64,000 nt of DNA, from the NCBI GenBank assembly GCA_963576735.1, contig OY755175.1, positions 15,082,401-15,146,400 of the forward strand. The letters are read 5' to 3'. Each line of letters opens with the position of its first letter. Within the stretch, counting starts at the first letter, position 1. The position numbers and the translations under genes were made by a program. Below are positions 9,946 through 19,847 of the stretch, in pieces. Under the pieces are notes generated by a model that was not told the origin of the DNA, did not search any database, and saw only the letters and a program-made list of their open reading frames with translations. This stretch comes from Bedellia somnulentella (Eukaryota; Arthropoda; Insecta; Lepidoptera; Bedelliidae).

Positions 9946-10869
9946 ATATTTGTATCAACAGTATGAACTTAAGAATATTTTATAGTTATTCTAGTCAACT
10001 GGTCGTCGAAGACATTAGTTGCCCGTGCGTTACCGTGGATTTATGTTAGTTATTTATGTTTAATAGCAACGGTAAAGGAGCCACAAACAAGTGAGCATTC
10101 CAACATCCATTTTCGAACTGAGCCAGAATGCAGACCCTTCTTACGCTTGCATACCAGCGTACTTTTAGACTTTTTGCTAGATTTGCTAGTATTGCTATAA
10201 ACCAAAAACTGGGTATATCAACAACTCCTAAGCTACTTTCAGGGTACATTTTGATTTATCTGATTTGCTTTTCATATTTATAGGGAGTAATGTTTTCAGA
10301 AATAACACAGGTAGGTTATAATTTTTGTAACATTTAATATTGACATACATTGTTATGTTTAAATACGTTTCACGGTAACAAATAGTATACATACATTCTT
10401 CGGTCGACAGCTATAAGTTTCATGTTTCCAGATAAATATTATTTATTATAATATAAATACAAAAATCTTTTTTCAGTCTTAGGCCACAATTACTTTCAAC
10501 ATTTTATTTAAAATTTAGGTAAGAAAACTACACAGCGGTAGAGGACTAAATATTTGACCTTATCTTTATTAATTTACACGCATACACATGAAAACTGCGA
10601 ATAGTTTGCTTTCTTTAAAATATGCAGAATATTATTTAGAAGACCTTTTAAGCATCCACATGAATACTTCACGATAACTCTCTAAAAACATATATTTAAA
10701 AAAAAAATTGACACTCCGTAACTGATCTTATAATGGAGAATCATCAAATTATTTTTATTAACAAGAAGATTAAATTTAAAACACATAGTAAAATAGTGCA
10801 TGTAGGCATATATACAGGTACAAGATTTATTATTAACAATATGTTTAAAATCTTAAGCTATGTGTACCT
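9946..10869. other. Intergenic DNA downstream of the receptor gene
   Basis: AT-rich. A slightly GC-richer block at 10010-10250 reads open for 67 codons on the minus strand but shows no family features. No repeat of the local families was recognised here. Confidence 0.5.
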
Positions 10870-11196
10870 ATTAAATTTATTATGGCAAAGTAGGACAATT
10901 TGTTACTATCGGTAGAAGATCACTTAAGAAGATTACTTGGACCATCTATATTACAAATACTTAATTATAACTTAATATCACACTTAGTTGAGTATTATTT
11001 AGTTCAGAAACATTGAAAATGTGCAATTCTCTCTATTGAAATACATATGTTTTAAAAAAAATGCAACACTTTCAATATTTTATATGTCGCTCAATACTAT
11101 TTTTGAGGATGATTGAAATTTAGTCCGTGGAACCTAAACTTGTTCCGAATCTGCTTGAGGAGCGCTACTTAAAGCCAAAAGACGCATATCCGTAGG
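10870..11196 (-). other. Probable 3' UTR of the receptor tyrosine kinase gene
   Basis: Follows the stop codon of the kinase gene on the minus strand. Two AATAAA signals occur on that strand near 10876-10881 and 10825-10830. Either would give a 3' UTR of about 300-370 bases. The extent is inferred. Confidence 0.5.
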
Positions 11197-11972
11197 TCAG
11201 GTATATTCCTCCTCATCGTCTTCATCTTCACTCGAGCCAGATTCCATGTCTGCGTCAGGTAATGTTGCCAAATATTCTACTGGGGGTCTCGGCACGGGAA
11301 TCAGATATCCAGCTGAGTCTTGTGGGTTCGGTGGGGGCCTCGGCAGGCGGATCTGGACAGTTGCACCAGAGGCACTCGTAGCCGCTTCTAATTTACTACA
11401 AATTTCATCAAATGTTATTCTATCTTGAGGATCAGTTCTCCAGCATGCTCTCATTAGTTCACAGGCAAAACGGGGACAATCCTCTGGCGGTATAAGAATG
11501 ATTCCTTGCAGTATTAGCTTAGTCGCTCCATCGTTGTTATGGCCATAGAAAGGCTGCTTTCCTCTACTGTAGATTTCCCATAACACTACTCCGAAAGACC
11601 ACACGTCTGATTCATGAGTGAATCGAGCATAAACTATACTCTCCGGAGACATCCATCTTACTGGCATAGGTCGTTCACCTCCCATTTTATAGTAATCGCA
11701 AGTGTAAACGTCTCGGGACATTCCGAAATCAGCAATCTTTACTGTAAGGCGGGATCCGACAAGGCAGTTTCTGGCTGCAAGATCTCTATGGACGAATCTT
11801 CTAGAAGCGAGATACTGCATTCCGCGAGCAATCTGGAAAGCTACGTGTAGTAAAGCGGGCTCATCTAATGATGGTCCAGCTCGTCCACCTCCTTTAGACC
11901 CGCGTAGTACTCCCGCTAAATCCCCCCATTCCATATATTCGAATACCATCCATGGACTGGCGCTGATGTCAT
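11197..11972 (-). CDS. Receptor tyrosine kinase, last coding exon (most of the kinase domain)
   Basis: The largest exon runs from an acceptor (TTTTCTAG) to a TGA at 11197. It encodes [11 protein letters not shown] (hinge), the catalytic loop HRDLAARN (Asp near residue 370 of the assembled 564-residue partial protein), DFG (near 388), and the activation loop [20 protein letters not shown]. Its Y-x3-YY arrangement is typical of Trk, MuSK and ROR kinases. It continues with [13 protein letters not shown] and GKQPFYG. After the kinase comes a Pro-rich stretch with two Tyr-Leu sites, then the acidic [14 protein letters not shown] end. All catalytic residues looked for are present, so it should be an active kinase. 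The Trk-type C-terminal PLC-gamma site is not seen. Confidence 0.93.
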
Positions 11973-12033
11973 CTAGAAAACAAGAAACATAATTTTAATA
12001 TCATATTTTAAATCTTTATCGTGAAACTTTTGA

Positions 12034-12275
12034 TGACGTCCGTGGCCGAGTAGATAGGTGAATAGAATCTCGGTCCGGCGATTGCGATTTCGATCCCCTC
12101 TGAGAGCCACATTTATGTGATGAGCATAAATGATTGTTTCTGAGTTTTGGATTTTATTTATATTTTTTGTTATGTAATATTAAATATATCGTTGAGTTAG
12201 TATCCCATAATACAAAGCTTACTTAGATTGGGGCTAACTTGATCTGTGTATAATATGTATTTTAAATTAAACTAG
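12034..12275 (+). repeat. SINE family D copy
   Basis: Lies in a receptor intron, antisense to the gene. The head GATGACGTCCGTGGCCGAG has an A-box-like segment, and TTTCGATCCCC is a B-box-like one. The body has GATGAGCATAAATGATTG and ends near GGGGCTAACTTGATC. Confidence 0.8.
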
Positions 12276-12308
12276 TTAAAGTATTTGATTGTTACTGATT
12301 GGCCTTAC

Positions 12309-12467
12309 CTCTATAAACTACTCCTAGCAATGTGAGAATGTTCGGATGTCTAAATGCTGACATGATGGACACTTCTCTAACAAAGTCCTCTTCCGCACTG
12401 CGGCCTGCGCTCTCTTTCAACACTTTTACTGCTACGGTTTCTTCTCCATTATTTGTCCGAAGTACTC
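12309..12467 (-). CDS. Receptor tyrosine kinase exon: VAVK lysine and C-helix
   Basis: 159 bases between an acceptor (GTCTTTCAG) and a donor (AGAG|GTAAGG), phase 1 on both sides. It joins in frame to exons at 12808 and 11972. It encodes the ATP-anchoring lysine in TVAVKVLKES (near residue 268), the C-helix acidic stretch SAEEDFVREVSIM, and the HPNILTLLGVVY strand that leads to the hinge in the next exon. Motif order and spacing are those of an ordinary RTK N-lobe. Confidence 0.92.
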
Positions 12468-12807
12468 CTGAAAGACATTATTTTTAAGTTTCATTCTCAT
12501 GGCATGAACATTATTTTTTATTATTGTGTTTATTTCTAAATTTAGTAACTTGTCCTAATGTTTTCAATAGCTGTGTTTGATACTAAACAAATATAAATAA
12601 AATGTTTCCAGAAATTAATTGTTAAAACATGAGGACATCAATTAACGATTTCTAGCATGTTGAAAATAAATAAATGTCAAAATAAAATGATAAACTCTTT
12701 TAATTTATCAAATTGCAACATGTCATCAGTTAAGTAAACCTTTCCAGCACTTAAGAAAGAAAGAAAGATAGTACTTATTCATAGAATAGCATTAATTCTT
12801 TATTTAC

Positions 12808-13030
12808 CTTTATGAACCTTCCCAAAGCATCCTTCCCCTACTTCTTCCAAGAAAGTAAGAGCGTTTCTATCAAGTAGCGGTACATGAGGTTCAGTGGAAT
12901 CATCAGAGTTAGGTGCATTGGTCGCTTGAGTCTGCACGCTGATGGAGCCTAGCGTGCCTCCTCCGCATACCCCGTACTGCGGGTTCGTGATGTAGCGCTC
13001 GGCTAGCAGAGGTTCGCCGGGGCGGACTCG
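12808..13030 (-). CDS. Receptor tyrosine kinase exon: juxtamembrane region and glycine loop
   Basis: 223 bases between an acceptor (TTGTTTCCAG) and a donor (AAAG|GTAAAT), phase 0 to phase 1. It encodes RVRPGEPLLAERYITNPQYG, a Ser/Thr-rich juxtamembrane linker, and the start of the kinase with the glycine loop GEGCFGKV (near residue 243). The NPQY motif (Tyr near residue 198) is a PTB-docking NPXY site. The same motif sits in the juxtamembrane segment of Trk receptors, and MuSK has a similar one, which supports the Trk/MuSK side of the group. Confidence 0.92.
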
Positions 13031-13675
13031 CTGGAAACAATAAAACAGGATTAGTAAATAGTAAAACGCAGATGACATAATACATTTAAAAGTTTATAAT
13101 TATGAAACACGAAATTACATTATATTATACCTAGTATTGTCCAACAATATTAACAGTTAAAAACTAGGTACCTATTTATCAAGTACAATTTTTTTTTATA
13201 AATAATAAAGGCTTAATTCAAATATTCTATGAAGATCTAAACAATTAATGCAATTATTTTCGCAACTTGACAGCAGAGGGATTTATCACATTTCTTACAT
13301 ACATATACATTTAATCACGACTATAGAGCCTAAAAGTGTGAAGCAAGAGTAACAGATTTAGAAATTATTTCTTAATTTAAATATCTGTTATCTTTCTAGT
13401 TTAAAATACCTTCGCCATAGGCTGTCTTGACTACTTCCGTACAATTGAATTCTAATGGTTAGCTGTACTTTTTAAACTGAAACCACACGATTTTCTATCC
13501 TAGCTCTATTAGAACCAACTAGAAATGTAACGGTTACTGATTTGGCCGTTTGCCAAAAACTTAATGTTTGGCAACATTCTCAGCCAAAAGCTTCATCTAA
13601 AAGGTCTATTTTACGGGAAAACGTTTAAGGGAACGGGGTAGGGGGAAATAAGTTTGAGAAATTTGCTTACGAGGC

Positions 13676-13745
13676 GTAGGAGTTTCTAGCTCTGAAGCTC
13701 TGGCTATCCCTTTTTGGGATTAATGGCAGTGAGTATGTGCATGGT
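13676..13745 (+). repeat. SINE family A, 3' fragment
   Basis: Only the tail part is present: AGGAGTTTCTAGCTCTGAAG to GGCAGTGAGTATGTGCATGG. It directly precedes the duplicated transmembrane-exon piece. Confidence 0.7.
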
Positions 13746-13778
13746 ATGCATTTATCTACTGAAAAATATATAAAACCT

Positions 13779-13875
13779 ACCGGCTGCGTCTTTCCCGACA
13801 CTGGACAAAACCGTCTCCTAGCATAGCAATCACAATCGACGCTATGACTAGAGCAAGGAGAGCTCTGCACCTAAG
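13779..13875 (-). pseudogene. Duplicated 3' half of the receptor transmembrane exon
   Basis: On the minus strand it repeats the end of the true transmembrane exon (14323-14401), including YARRRFCPVSGKTQP and a usable donor (CCG|GTAGGT). A one-base deletion puts the upstream part in another frame, giving SSPCSSHSVDCDC in place of the hydrophobic core, so the membrane segment is lost. An AG at 13876-13877 would let it be spliced in, phase 0 to phase 0, as an open 32-codon exon. More likely it is a dead duplication; expression is unknown. Confidence 0.75.
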
Positions 13876-14046
13876 AAGGCTTACTGATAATGATGAACCC
13901 TATCTACTTTGTTTCTTAGTTCTAATCGACATTCGGATTCGATTCGATTCGGATTATTTCCCTTTTAAGTGAACTCTTTCTCACTCACCCTAAGCCTAGA
14001 ATCTTATACTAAGTTATCAAATGGTTAATTAAATACAATAGTGTGT

Positions 14047-14303
14047 GCCGGCTGTGATGTGTAGTGCCTGCTTAGAATAGCGCTACCCCTTTTCTTCCGG
14101 TGGGTGTACGTAAGAGGCGACTAACGGTATTGGGGCTTTTGAGGGAACATTGGGCGATACGGTTGGAGACCCATCACCAAAAACCTTTATTAAACCTTCT
14201 TTTCCTTACTCAATTTTCCAAAAGTGGCTGAGGAATTTCTAATTCCTTGACTTTGGCTACCCCTTCTATGGATCTATAGGCTTGAGTATATGTATGTATG
14301 TAA
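14047..14303 (+). repeat. SINE family A copy, full length
   Basis: Sense, from the GTGTAGTGCCTGCTTAGAATAG head to the GAGTATATGTATGTATG tail. It sits about 20 bases downstream of the transmembrane-exon donor in the receptor intron. Confidence 0.9.
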
Positions 14304-14322
14304 ATACAATATTAAAACTTAC

Positions 14323-14535
14323 CGGCTGTGTCTTCCCCGACACGGGACAAAACCGTCGTCTAGCATAGCAGATAACAATCGACGCTATGACCAGAGCAAG
14401 CAACGCCCCGCAGATCGCCGCCGCCGCCGCCAGCGCGCCGCCCCCCACCGCCACCCCCGCCCCCATGATCGCGGTGGACTCTGAGCCTATGGTCGCGTCG
14501 ACTGTGAACTCGCCGCTTACCAACGAGTTTGGCGT
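14323..14535 (-). CDS. Receptor tyrosine kinase exon: transmembrane segment
   Basis: 213 bases, phase 0 to 0, acceptor CTCTTTCAG, donor CCG|GTAAGT. It starts TPNSLVSGEFTVDATIGSES, then an Ala/Gly-rich hydrophobic run of about 30 residues (roughly residues 132-161: GAGVAVGGGALAAAAAICG then ALLALVIASIVICY). It ends in the basic stop-transfer YARRRFCPVSGKTQP. Extracellular-to-cytosolic orientation follows from the basic side. Very GC-rich in its middle (14405-14465). Partial copies of this exon flank it on both sides. Confidence 0.93.
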
Positions 14536-14666
14536 CTGAAAGAGAAAATTGATTTATTGTACGAATTGCGTAATTTCATGTAGTAATCCAAGTGAAATTT
14601 CAATAAGGGTTGTGCAATTAAACGTGTGCTTTAATTGGTAAATTTATGCGTTATTTCTAGTCACAA

Positions 14667-14672
14667 TTTATT
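14667..14672 (-). terminator. Poly(A) signal AATAAA after the candidate short exon
   Basis: AATAAA on the minus strand, 13 bases downstream of the TAA. A TTGTGA follows at once. It could equally be a chance match in AT-rich DNA. Confidence 0.35.
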
Positions 14673-14684
14673 TCAAAAAGTCTC

Positions 14685-14768
14685 TTAGCGAGACCCAATG
14701 GTCGCTGTGGACTCTGAGCCTATGGTCGCGTCGACTGTGAGCTCGCCGCTTACTAACGAGTTTGGGGT
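14685..14768 (-). CDS. Candidate alternative last exon of the receptor: soluble ectodomain
   Basis: A copy of the 5' half of the transmembrane exon, about 150 bases further upstream in the gene. It keeps the acceptor (GTCTTTCAG) and phase 0, and reads TPNSLVSGELTVDATIGSES TATIGSR, then TAA at 14685-14687. Over the first 21 codons there are four differences from the true exon, three of them synonymous. AATAAA lies at 14667-14672 on the minus strand, 13 bases past the stop. If used, splicing 19331 to 14768 with local polyadenylation would give an ectodomain without membrane anchor or kinase. What is seen: open frame, splice site, stop, signal. What is inferred: that it is transcribed. It may instead be a decayed duplicate. 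Confidence 0.45.
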   Translation of the reverse strand, partial: TPNSLVSGELTVDATIGSESTATIGSR

Positions 14769-14867
14769 CTGAAAGACATCATGGTTACAGCATACACCTG
14801 CTTATGAGTTAAATCTTACAGGTACTAATTTTTGCAGATTTAAGCTTTTTAATCCTATCCAGAGGTT

Positions 14868-14957
14868 CTCGAATGGGGCCCTGAAAATGCGGCGAAACGG
14901 TTCCAGAAAAGGATGGTACGGCAGTGTTTGCTTCGCGCTCGACTTGGCGCAAAAACT
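14868..14957 (+). pseudogene. Possible jockey-type reverse transcriptase scrap
   Basis: About 30 open codons reading EVLEWGPENAAKRFQKRMVR. The E-W-G-x-x-N pattern resembles the part of jockey/R1-type RTs just after the catalytic block (W-G-x-x-N-L-V-x-F-N). Too short for a firm call. Confidence 0.3.
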
Positions 14958-15195
14958 AACGGCTATAAATCCCTAGTAAGGGTAGCCAGAGCTAAGGAAT
15001 CAGAAATTTCTCAGCCGCTTTTGGAAGTTGCGTGGGGAAAAGATGGAAAATAAAGGTTGTTGTTGTTGGTGATGGGCCTCCAACCGCATCGCCCAAAAAT
15101 CCCTTAAAAACCCCAATACCGTTAGTCGCCTCTAACGTACACCTACTAGCTGAAATGGGGTAATGCTATTCTAAGCCGACACTACACAGCTAAAT
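14955..15195 (-). repeat. SINE family A copy
   Basis: Antisense, full length, in the receptor intron. A small local duplication gives TTGTTGTTGTTGG ahead of the TGATGGGCCTCC block. Confidence 0.85.
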
Positions 15196-15278
15196 TATAT
15201 TACATATAAATAAATTACAATATTTTATTTAAAAGCTTTCTGTTGTTCAGGCGTGATAAAGTAGCAAACATTATTAAG

Positions 15279-15546
15279 TACTAGCTGACCCGACAGACTT
15301 CGTACTGTCAAATTTGCTTATGACAAAGCTTAAGGCGTTTTCCTGTTACTGTTAGTTCCATCAGGCGTGAATATTTTATTGGTCCATTTAATCAGGGATA
15401 TAAATATATTATATGTTATAAATAATTGCATTCAAATTTCATTTATATACATTATGTACCTGGGAGCCTTTTTGCCTCAAACACACAAACATCCAAACAT
15501 CTAAACTTTGTACTGAATCAGGCGTTACTTTGCGGAAATCCATAGC
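15279..15546. repeat. Dispersed repeat remnants
   Basis: CTAGCTGACCCGACAGAC near 15290 resembles the CCGGGTCAGCTAG end seen at 63075 in the opposite sense. The rest of this stretch reads as retroelement-like 3' sequence. The family is not assigned. Confidence 0.4.
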
Positions 15547-15818
15547 AATACAAATATTAATAAATTTCTTCGCTTAATTCCGCTAAATAATACCTGCAGT
15601 CTTCATGCAACATGCACTGTGCACCGCCCGCCCTCCCACTTACAAGAAATCGAAAAGCAGACAGTGCACCACACACACACCCGCAAGCGAAAACCACAGG
15701 CAACCACAAACATGCGACGCGTTTCGACTCAACACGAGTCATTGTCGAGCAGTAGACAGTTCGGCAGCTGACCACTCGGTGGTCGGTGGTAAGCGAAGAA
15801 ATTTATTAATATTAGTAT
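15547..15818. mobile_element. MITE with about 28-bp inverted ends
   Basis: The arms read AATATTAATAAATTTCTTCG at the left and its complement at the right, extended by CTTA. The interior is GC-richer and lacks a transposase. The preceding 33 bases (15518-15550, TTACTTTGCGGAAATCCATA) recur before a shrunken copy at 35850. Confidence 0.7.
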
Positions 15819-16049
15819 TACATCTAAACTTTCACATTTATAATATTAATAGGATTATATACTTTCAATCGGATTACTTATAAAATGCCGTGCCGTGTAG
15901 TGTCGGTTGTGCCTGACGTCATTTGCACAACGCCATCTATCGGACTTTGGATTCCAACTATCAACATTAGTTCTATATTTAGACTTAAGATGTCTTTGCA
16001 AGTACTATACTGAATTGCGTAACGTAATATTTTTCTTCTTGAACTCACA

Positions 16050-16335
16050 AAATTAATCATATCTTTTGATAGAGTGAACCGATTTCGATGAAACAAAAAC
16101 TAAGTTATACCTCAAGTTACGTATAATTTTTGTATATAAACATTTTCAGCATTGAATTCGTAGATTTTACGTGATGTGCGCACAAACAAACATATAAACA
16201 GACAAACAGACAAAAATTGAAAAAATGATGGAAATGGGTTCTGTTACTTATCTGTTCACACGCTGGCTATTTTTTTTTTCAATTTCTTCAATGTACAAAA
16301 ATGACTTTTCTACGGATGTATTATATGTATAGATT
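16050..16335 (+). repeat. Dispersed repeat, unassigned
   Basis: Contains GTGAACCGATTTCGATGAA and an ACAAACAGACAAACAGACAA tract. A related GAACCGATTTGGCTAAA is at 58750 and GACAGACAGACAG at 59590. The layout is typical of dispersed insect transposon tails, but the superfamily cannot be told from this. Confidence 0.45.
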
Positions 16336-16588
16336 GCTGTGTAGTGTCGACTTAGAATAGCACTACCCCATTTCTTCCGGTGGGTGTACGTAAGAGGCGA
16401 CTAACGGTTGTGGGGCTTTTGAGGGATTTTTGGGCGATGCGGTTGGAGACCCATCACCAACAACCTTTATTTCATCATCTTTTCCCCACAGAACTTCCAA
16501 AAGTGGCTGAGGATTTTCTGATTCCTTAGCTCTGGCTACCCCTTCTAGGGATTTATAGCCGTGAGTATATGTATGTATGTATGTATCT
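16335..16588 (+). repeat. SINE family A copy, full length
   Basis: Sense: head GCTGTGTAGTGTCGACTTAG, tail GCCGTGAGTATATGTATG followed by (TATG)n. Confidence 0.92.
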
Positions 16589-16729
16589 AAACAACGAAAA
16601 TAAACATACATATACGTTTTTACACTTTTACTTCAGAAACTTACTGCGGACATACCTTTTTGCTTTATGGGTATTAATGTTGTATGTGAGGGAATCAGAC
16701 AGTATGTCAACCGAAACAATTATGGGAAA

Positions 16730-16906
16730 ACCTTGAAGAAACCGACACGTCTGAGGTGTACTTAATCATGTGACAGTGCATTCGTAATAAAAGACCTATT
16801 CTCTATCATGTGGATGCACTATCCACCAAAGCGGAGGTACTCTGAACACTCTGAGAATAAGTACCCCTGCAATCTCTTCGGGGGTTTACGGCGTGAACGT
16901 TGAGTT
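16730..16906 (+). repeat. SINE family C, 5'-truncated copy
   Basis: Sense: TAATCATGTGACAGTGCATTC through TACCCCTGCAATCTCTTCGG to TTTACGGCGTGAACGTTGAG. The tRNA-like head is missing. Confidence 0.75.
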
Positions 16907-16963
16907 GACTATGTCAAAGAGCTCGTGACTACAAAGGCACTCATCATGCTCATTATCGGTATA

Positions 16964-17248
16964 GACCCGGTGGCTTCGATCATATATACCAAAGATGCCG
17001 CACTCCATACAAATTCAACGCACAAAAGTGGACCGCGAGAATGACTAGAATGTTCGACAATTAAATATTTATTTCTCTACAATTATCGACCTTACCGCAT
17101 TTTGATAAGACCTATTATTTATTGCAATATCTAGCACGGGACTGTCAGTGAAACAGTGCTTACCATATAAAAAAGCACTGTTTGGCCGGGCCGTTTTCGT
17201 GCTTTGTTGGTGTATCTTTGGTATATATGATCGAAGCCCGGTGGTCTA
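16964..17248. repeat. Inverted-repeat element, about 285 bp
   Basis: The left arm (16964-16998) contains GGTGGCTTCGATCATATATA. The right arm (17211-17248) is its near-exact complement, TATATATGATCGAAGCCCGG. Inside is a small hairpin (ACAGTGCTT...AAGCACTGT, 17155-17190). It is probably a foldback or MITE. Confidence 0.6.
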
Positions 17249-17379
17249 ACTATATTATTGTTCTATAATAACATTCCCTTCCAGAACTCATCCATCACTA
17301 TTTTATCATTGCTGTGTGTGACACTTGTCATTGGTGAAATTAACACATCTTTTCTAAAATATTTAAATAGGTTGTACAT

Positions 17380-17612
17380 ACATATACTCCCGGCTATACT
17401 AAAAGGGGTAGCCAGAGCTTAAAAATCAGAAATTCTTCAGCCACTTTTGATAATTGTTTGGGGAAAAGATTGTATAATAAATGTTATTGGTGATGGGTCT
17501 CCAACCGCATCGCCCAAATATCATTTGAAAAGACCCAAAACCCCTAGTCGCCTCTTATACTTACAACCGCGGGAGGAAATGGGGTAGTATCATTCCAAGC
17601 CGGCACTACCCA
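17380..17612 (-). repeat. SINE family A copy
   Basis: Antisense, with a diverged tail (CATACATATACTCCCGG) and the GCCGGCACTACCCAGC head. Confidence 0.85.
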
Positions 17613-17635
17613 GCTAAATAGGTTGTATTCTCATA

Positions 17636-18003
17636 CATAACATAACATAAACATAAACGTTCACGCCGAATATCCCCGAAGGGGTTGGCAGAGGTACTAA
17701 TACTTCTGAACATCACGTGACTTAGTCACCCGGTGTTCAGAGTACCCACGTTTTGCATGGACAGTGTACTCACGTGATAGGGGGCAGGCCCATCGCCGTT
17801 TTGTACGAATACACTGTCACATGACTAAGTAAAACTCAGCCATGTGGGTTTCCTCACGATTTTTTCCCTCACCGTTAACAACCATGATAAATTAACCACA
17901 CATATGTCTTTAGAAAAGACAAATTTGTATAGGCCCGACCCGGGATTTGAACACTAGTCGCTTACACGTTAACCGGTGTTCTACCCATTGAGCTATCACG
18001 TCG
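17636..18003 (-). repeat. SINE family C copy, full length
   Basis: On the minus strand: tRNA-like head CGTGATAGCTCAATGGGTAG, B-box-like GTTCAAATCCC, body GTGTGGTTAATTTATCATGG, and 3' end CTCTGCCAACCCCTTCGGGG then GGCGTGAACGTTTATG. The head, without a tRNA-like acceptor stem partner, marks it as a SINE and not a tRNA gene. Confidence 0.88.
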
Positions 18004-18549
18004 TTTTTCTCATATTGTCCCATAAAATGAAGGTGCTTGTTCAAAGCCACGCGAGATCGTTTCTGATAACGATAAAACTAGTATGTAGGTAAAAGCTTCC
18101 GCATAGCATTACTTATACACGTGTTTTATTACATCCAACTAATGGTCTTATCAAATGATATCTAACACAATCTAATAGTTACAGGATTTACATAATTTTG
18201 GATAGGGTGCTGTCGTTTGTCCTAACATATTTTTATCAGGCATTAGCAGTAATGGAAAAATACACTATAGTTTTCACCCACGTTCCTCGCACGGTATCAA
18301 TAGTACAGCTATATGGAAAATCAATATATTCCAATGATAACGGACTTTTTTGAAGTTTAATAATTTGGTATTATTTCAGTAAGATCTGTACACTATCATG
18401 TAGTTTACTATTTTAGAAATAAATAGTTAGATTAGCAAACTACTTGGGTCATAAATAGTTAACTATAATATAAAATCCTAAATAATAGTTGAAAATGCAA
18501 TTCGTGTCAAGAATGCGTTAACAGTAACAAATATTATTACTGTTACTAG

Positions 18550-18750
18550 CTGTGTAGTGTCGGCTTAGAATGGTACTACCCCATATCTTCCCGTGGCGAG
18601 AGGCGTAAAGGGTGACTTAGGGTATTTGGGGCTTTTTGTACTTTGCGATCTTATCCCCACTTAACTTCCAAAATGGCTAAATAATTTCTTATTCCCAAGC
18701 TCTGGCTACCCCTTCTTGGGATTTATAGTTGTAAGTATATCTATGTAAGT
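18550..18750 (+). repeat. SINE family A copy, internally shortened
   Basis: Sense: GCTGTGTAGTGTCGGCTTAG head, a deletion in the middle, and a GTAAGTATATCTATG tail. Confidence 0.8.
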
Positions 18751-19330
18751 ATAAAACCTTTTCAAAGTTCGAAAAATTAAAGCATTTCATTTAATTTAGC
18801 AACGAACATAAAAGAATTAGTTTTTGATAAATAAATCAGTTTTTGAAGTTTTCAGTTCGCTCTTTTCGAATTGAAAACTAAAGTTGAAAACTGTTCTGTA
18901 AAGCTTTGCTTTGCAGACTAAGTTTCACTGTTGTTTCTAATCCAGACTGGAGTCGGAATACTTCGATCGGGACAGTAATTGAAAACAATATTGTTTCATG
19001 GATATTATTGTAACTTTATAAAGTAATCGTCTACCATTTCATTCGATTTCCATCTGCGTAAATATAAATGTGAAATAAATGTTTGAAAATAATTCGATTA
19101 CACTTTAAGCTTATTCATCCAACTATGAATCCAATTTGTGGTGATGTTTTACCACAATTCATCAATCAAGTAACTCATCACAACATTTTTTGTAACATCT
19201 GAGCGAAATGAAATTTAACTTAAATATAGATTTGGGGACTAATTTCTAATACATCTGACATTAGAACACGTTCACCACGATACATATACAGGTGTAACGA
19301 CAAGATAATGAAGAATGATGACAAACTCAC

Positions 19331-19422
19331 CTGCGCCGTGGGAGTGACGCCATATTTGTCTGTGGAGCCGTTCAGCGTGCGAGGAGGAATCACGTTGTGG
19401 ATTGGCTTCGGCGTCAGAGGCA
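19331..19422 (-). CDS. Receptor tyrosine kinase exon: extracellular linker
   Basis: 92 bases, acceptor CATTACAG, donor GCGCAG|GTGAGT, phase 1 to 0. It encodes PLTPKPIHNVIPPRTLNGST DKYGVTPTAQ, a Pro/Thr-rich stalk with one N-glycosylation sequon (NGS). It links the EGF-like exon to either the transmembrane exon (14535) or the candidate short last exon (14768), since both accept in phase 0. Confidence 0.85.
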
Positions 19423-19574
19423 CTGTAATGACGAATTCATTGGTGTTATGGCTTGGGATCTTAAAACGTTTTACCTTTTCAAGCTGTCTTTGCAATTTGA
19501 TGTCAAACATGAATGTGTCATTTGTAACAAATTAGTCACGTGTGTCATGTGATTTGTATTATTTAGGTTATTAC

Positions 19575-19785
19575 GAAGGCTTACCAACTTACCCATTTCT
19601 TCACGAGGTTGTCGTAAGAGGCAATTTACGGTTTTGGAAATATTTAAGTGATTTGGGCGATAAGGCTGGAGATCTATCGCCAACCATAGATTATTTTACG
19701 ACCATTTCCCACAACATTTCCAAATGTGGCTGAGGATTGCCAATTCCGAGGCTCTGGATATCACTTTTCATGTTACAGTTATGTA
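19575..19785 (+). repeat. SINE family A, degenerate copy
   Basis: Sense. Recognisable GTCGTAAGAGGCAATTTACG and TGTGGCTGAGGA blocks, with poor ends. Confidence 0.65.
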
Positions 19786-19847
19786 GATTCATAGTCATCA
19801 CTGCAGTTAGTGGTGAGTTAGAGCACTATGTCTAAGCTTTCGTTAGT

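Noticed and set aside
11246..11850. Plus-strand ORFs of 60 and 78 codons
   Set aside because: Antisense shadows of the kinase exon.
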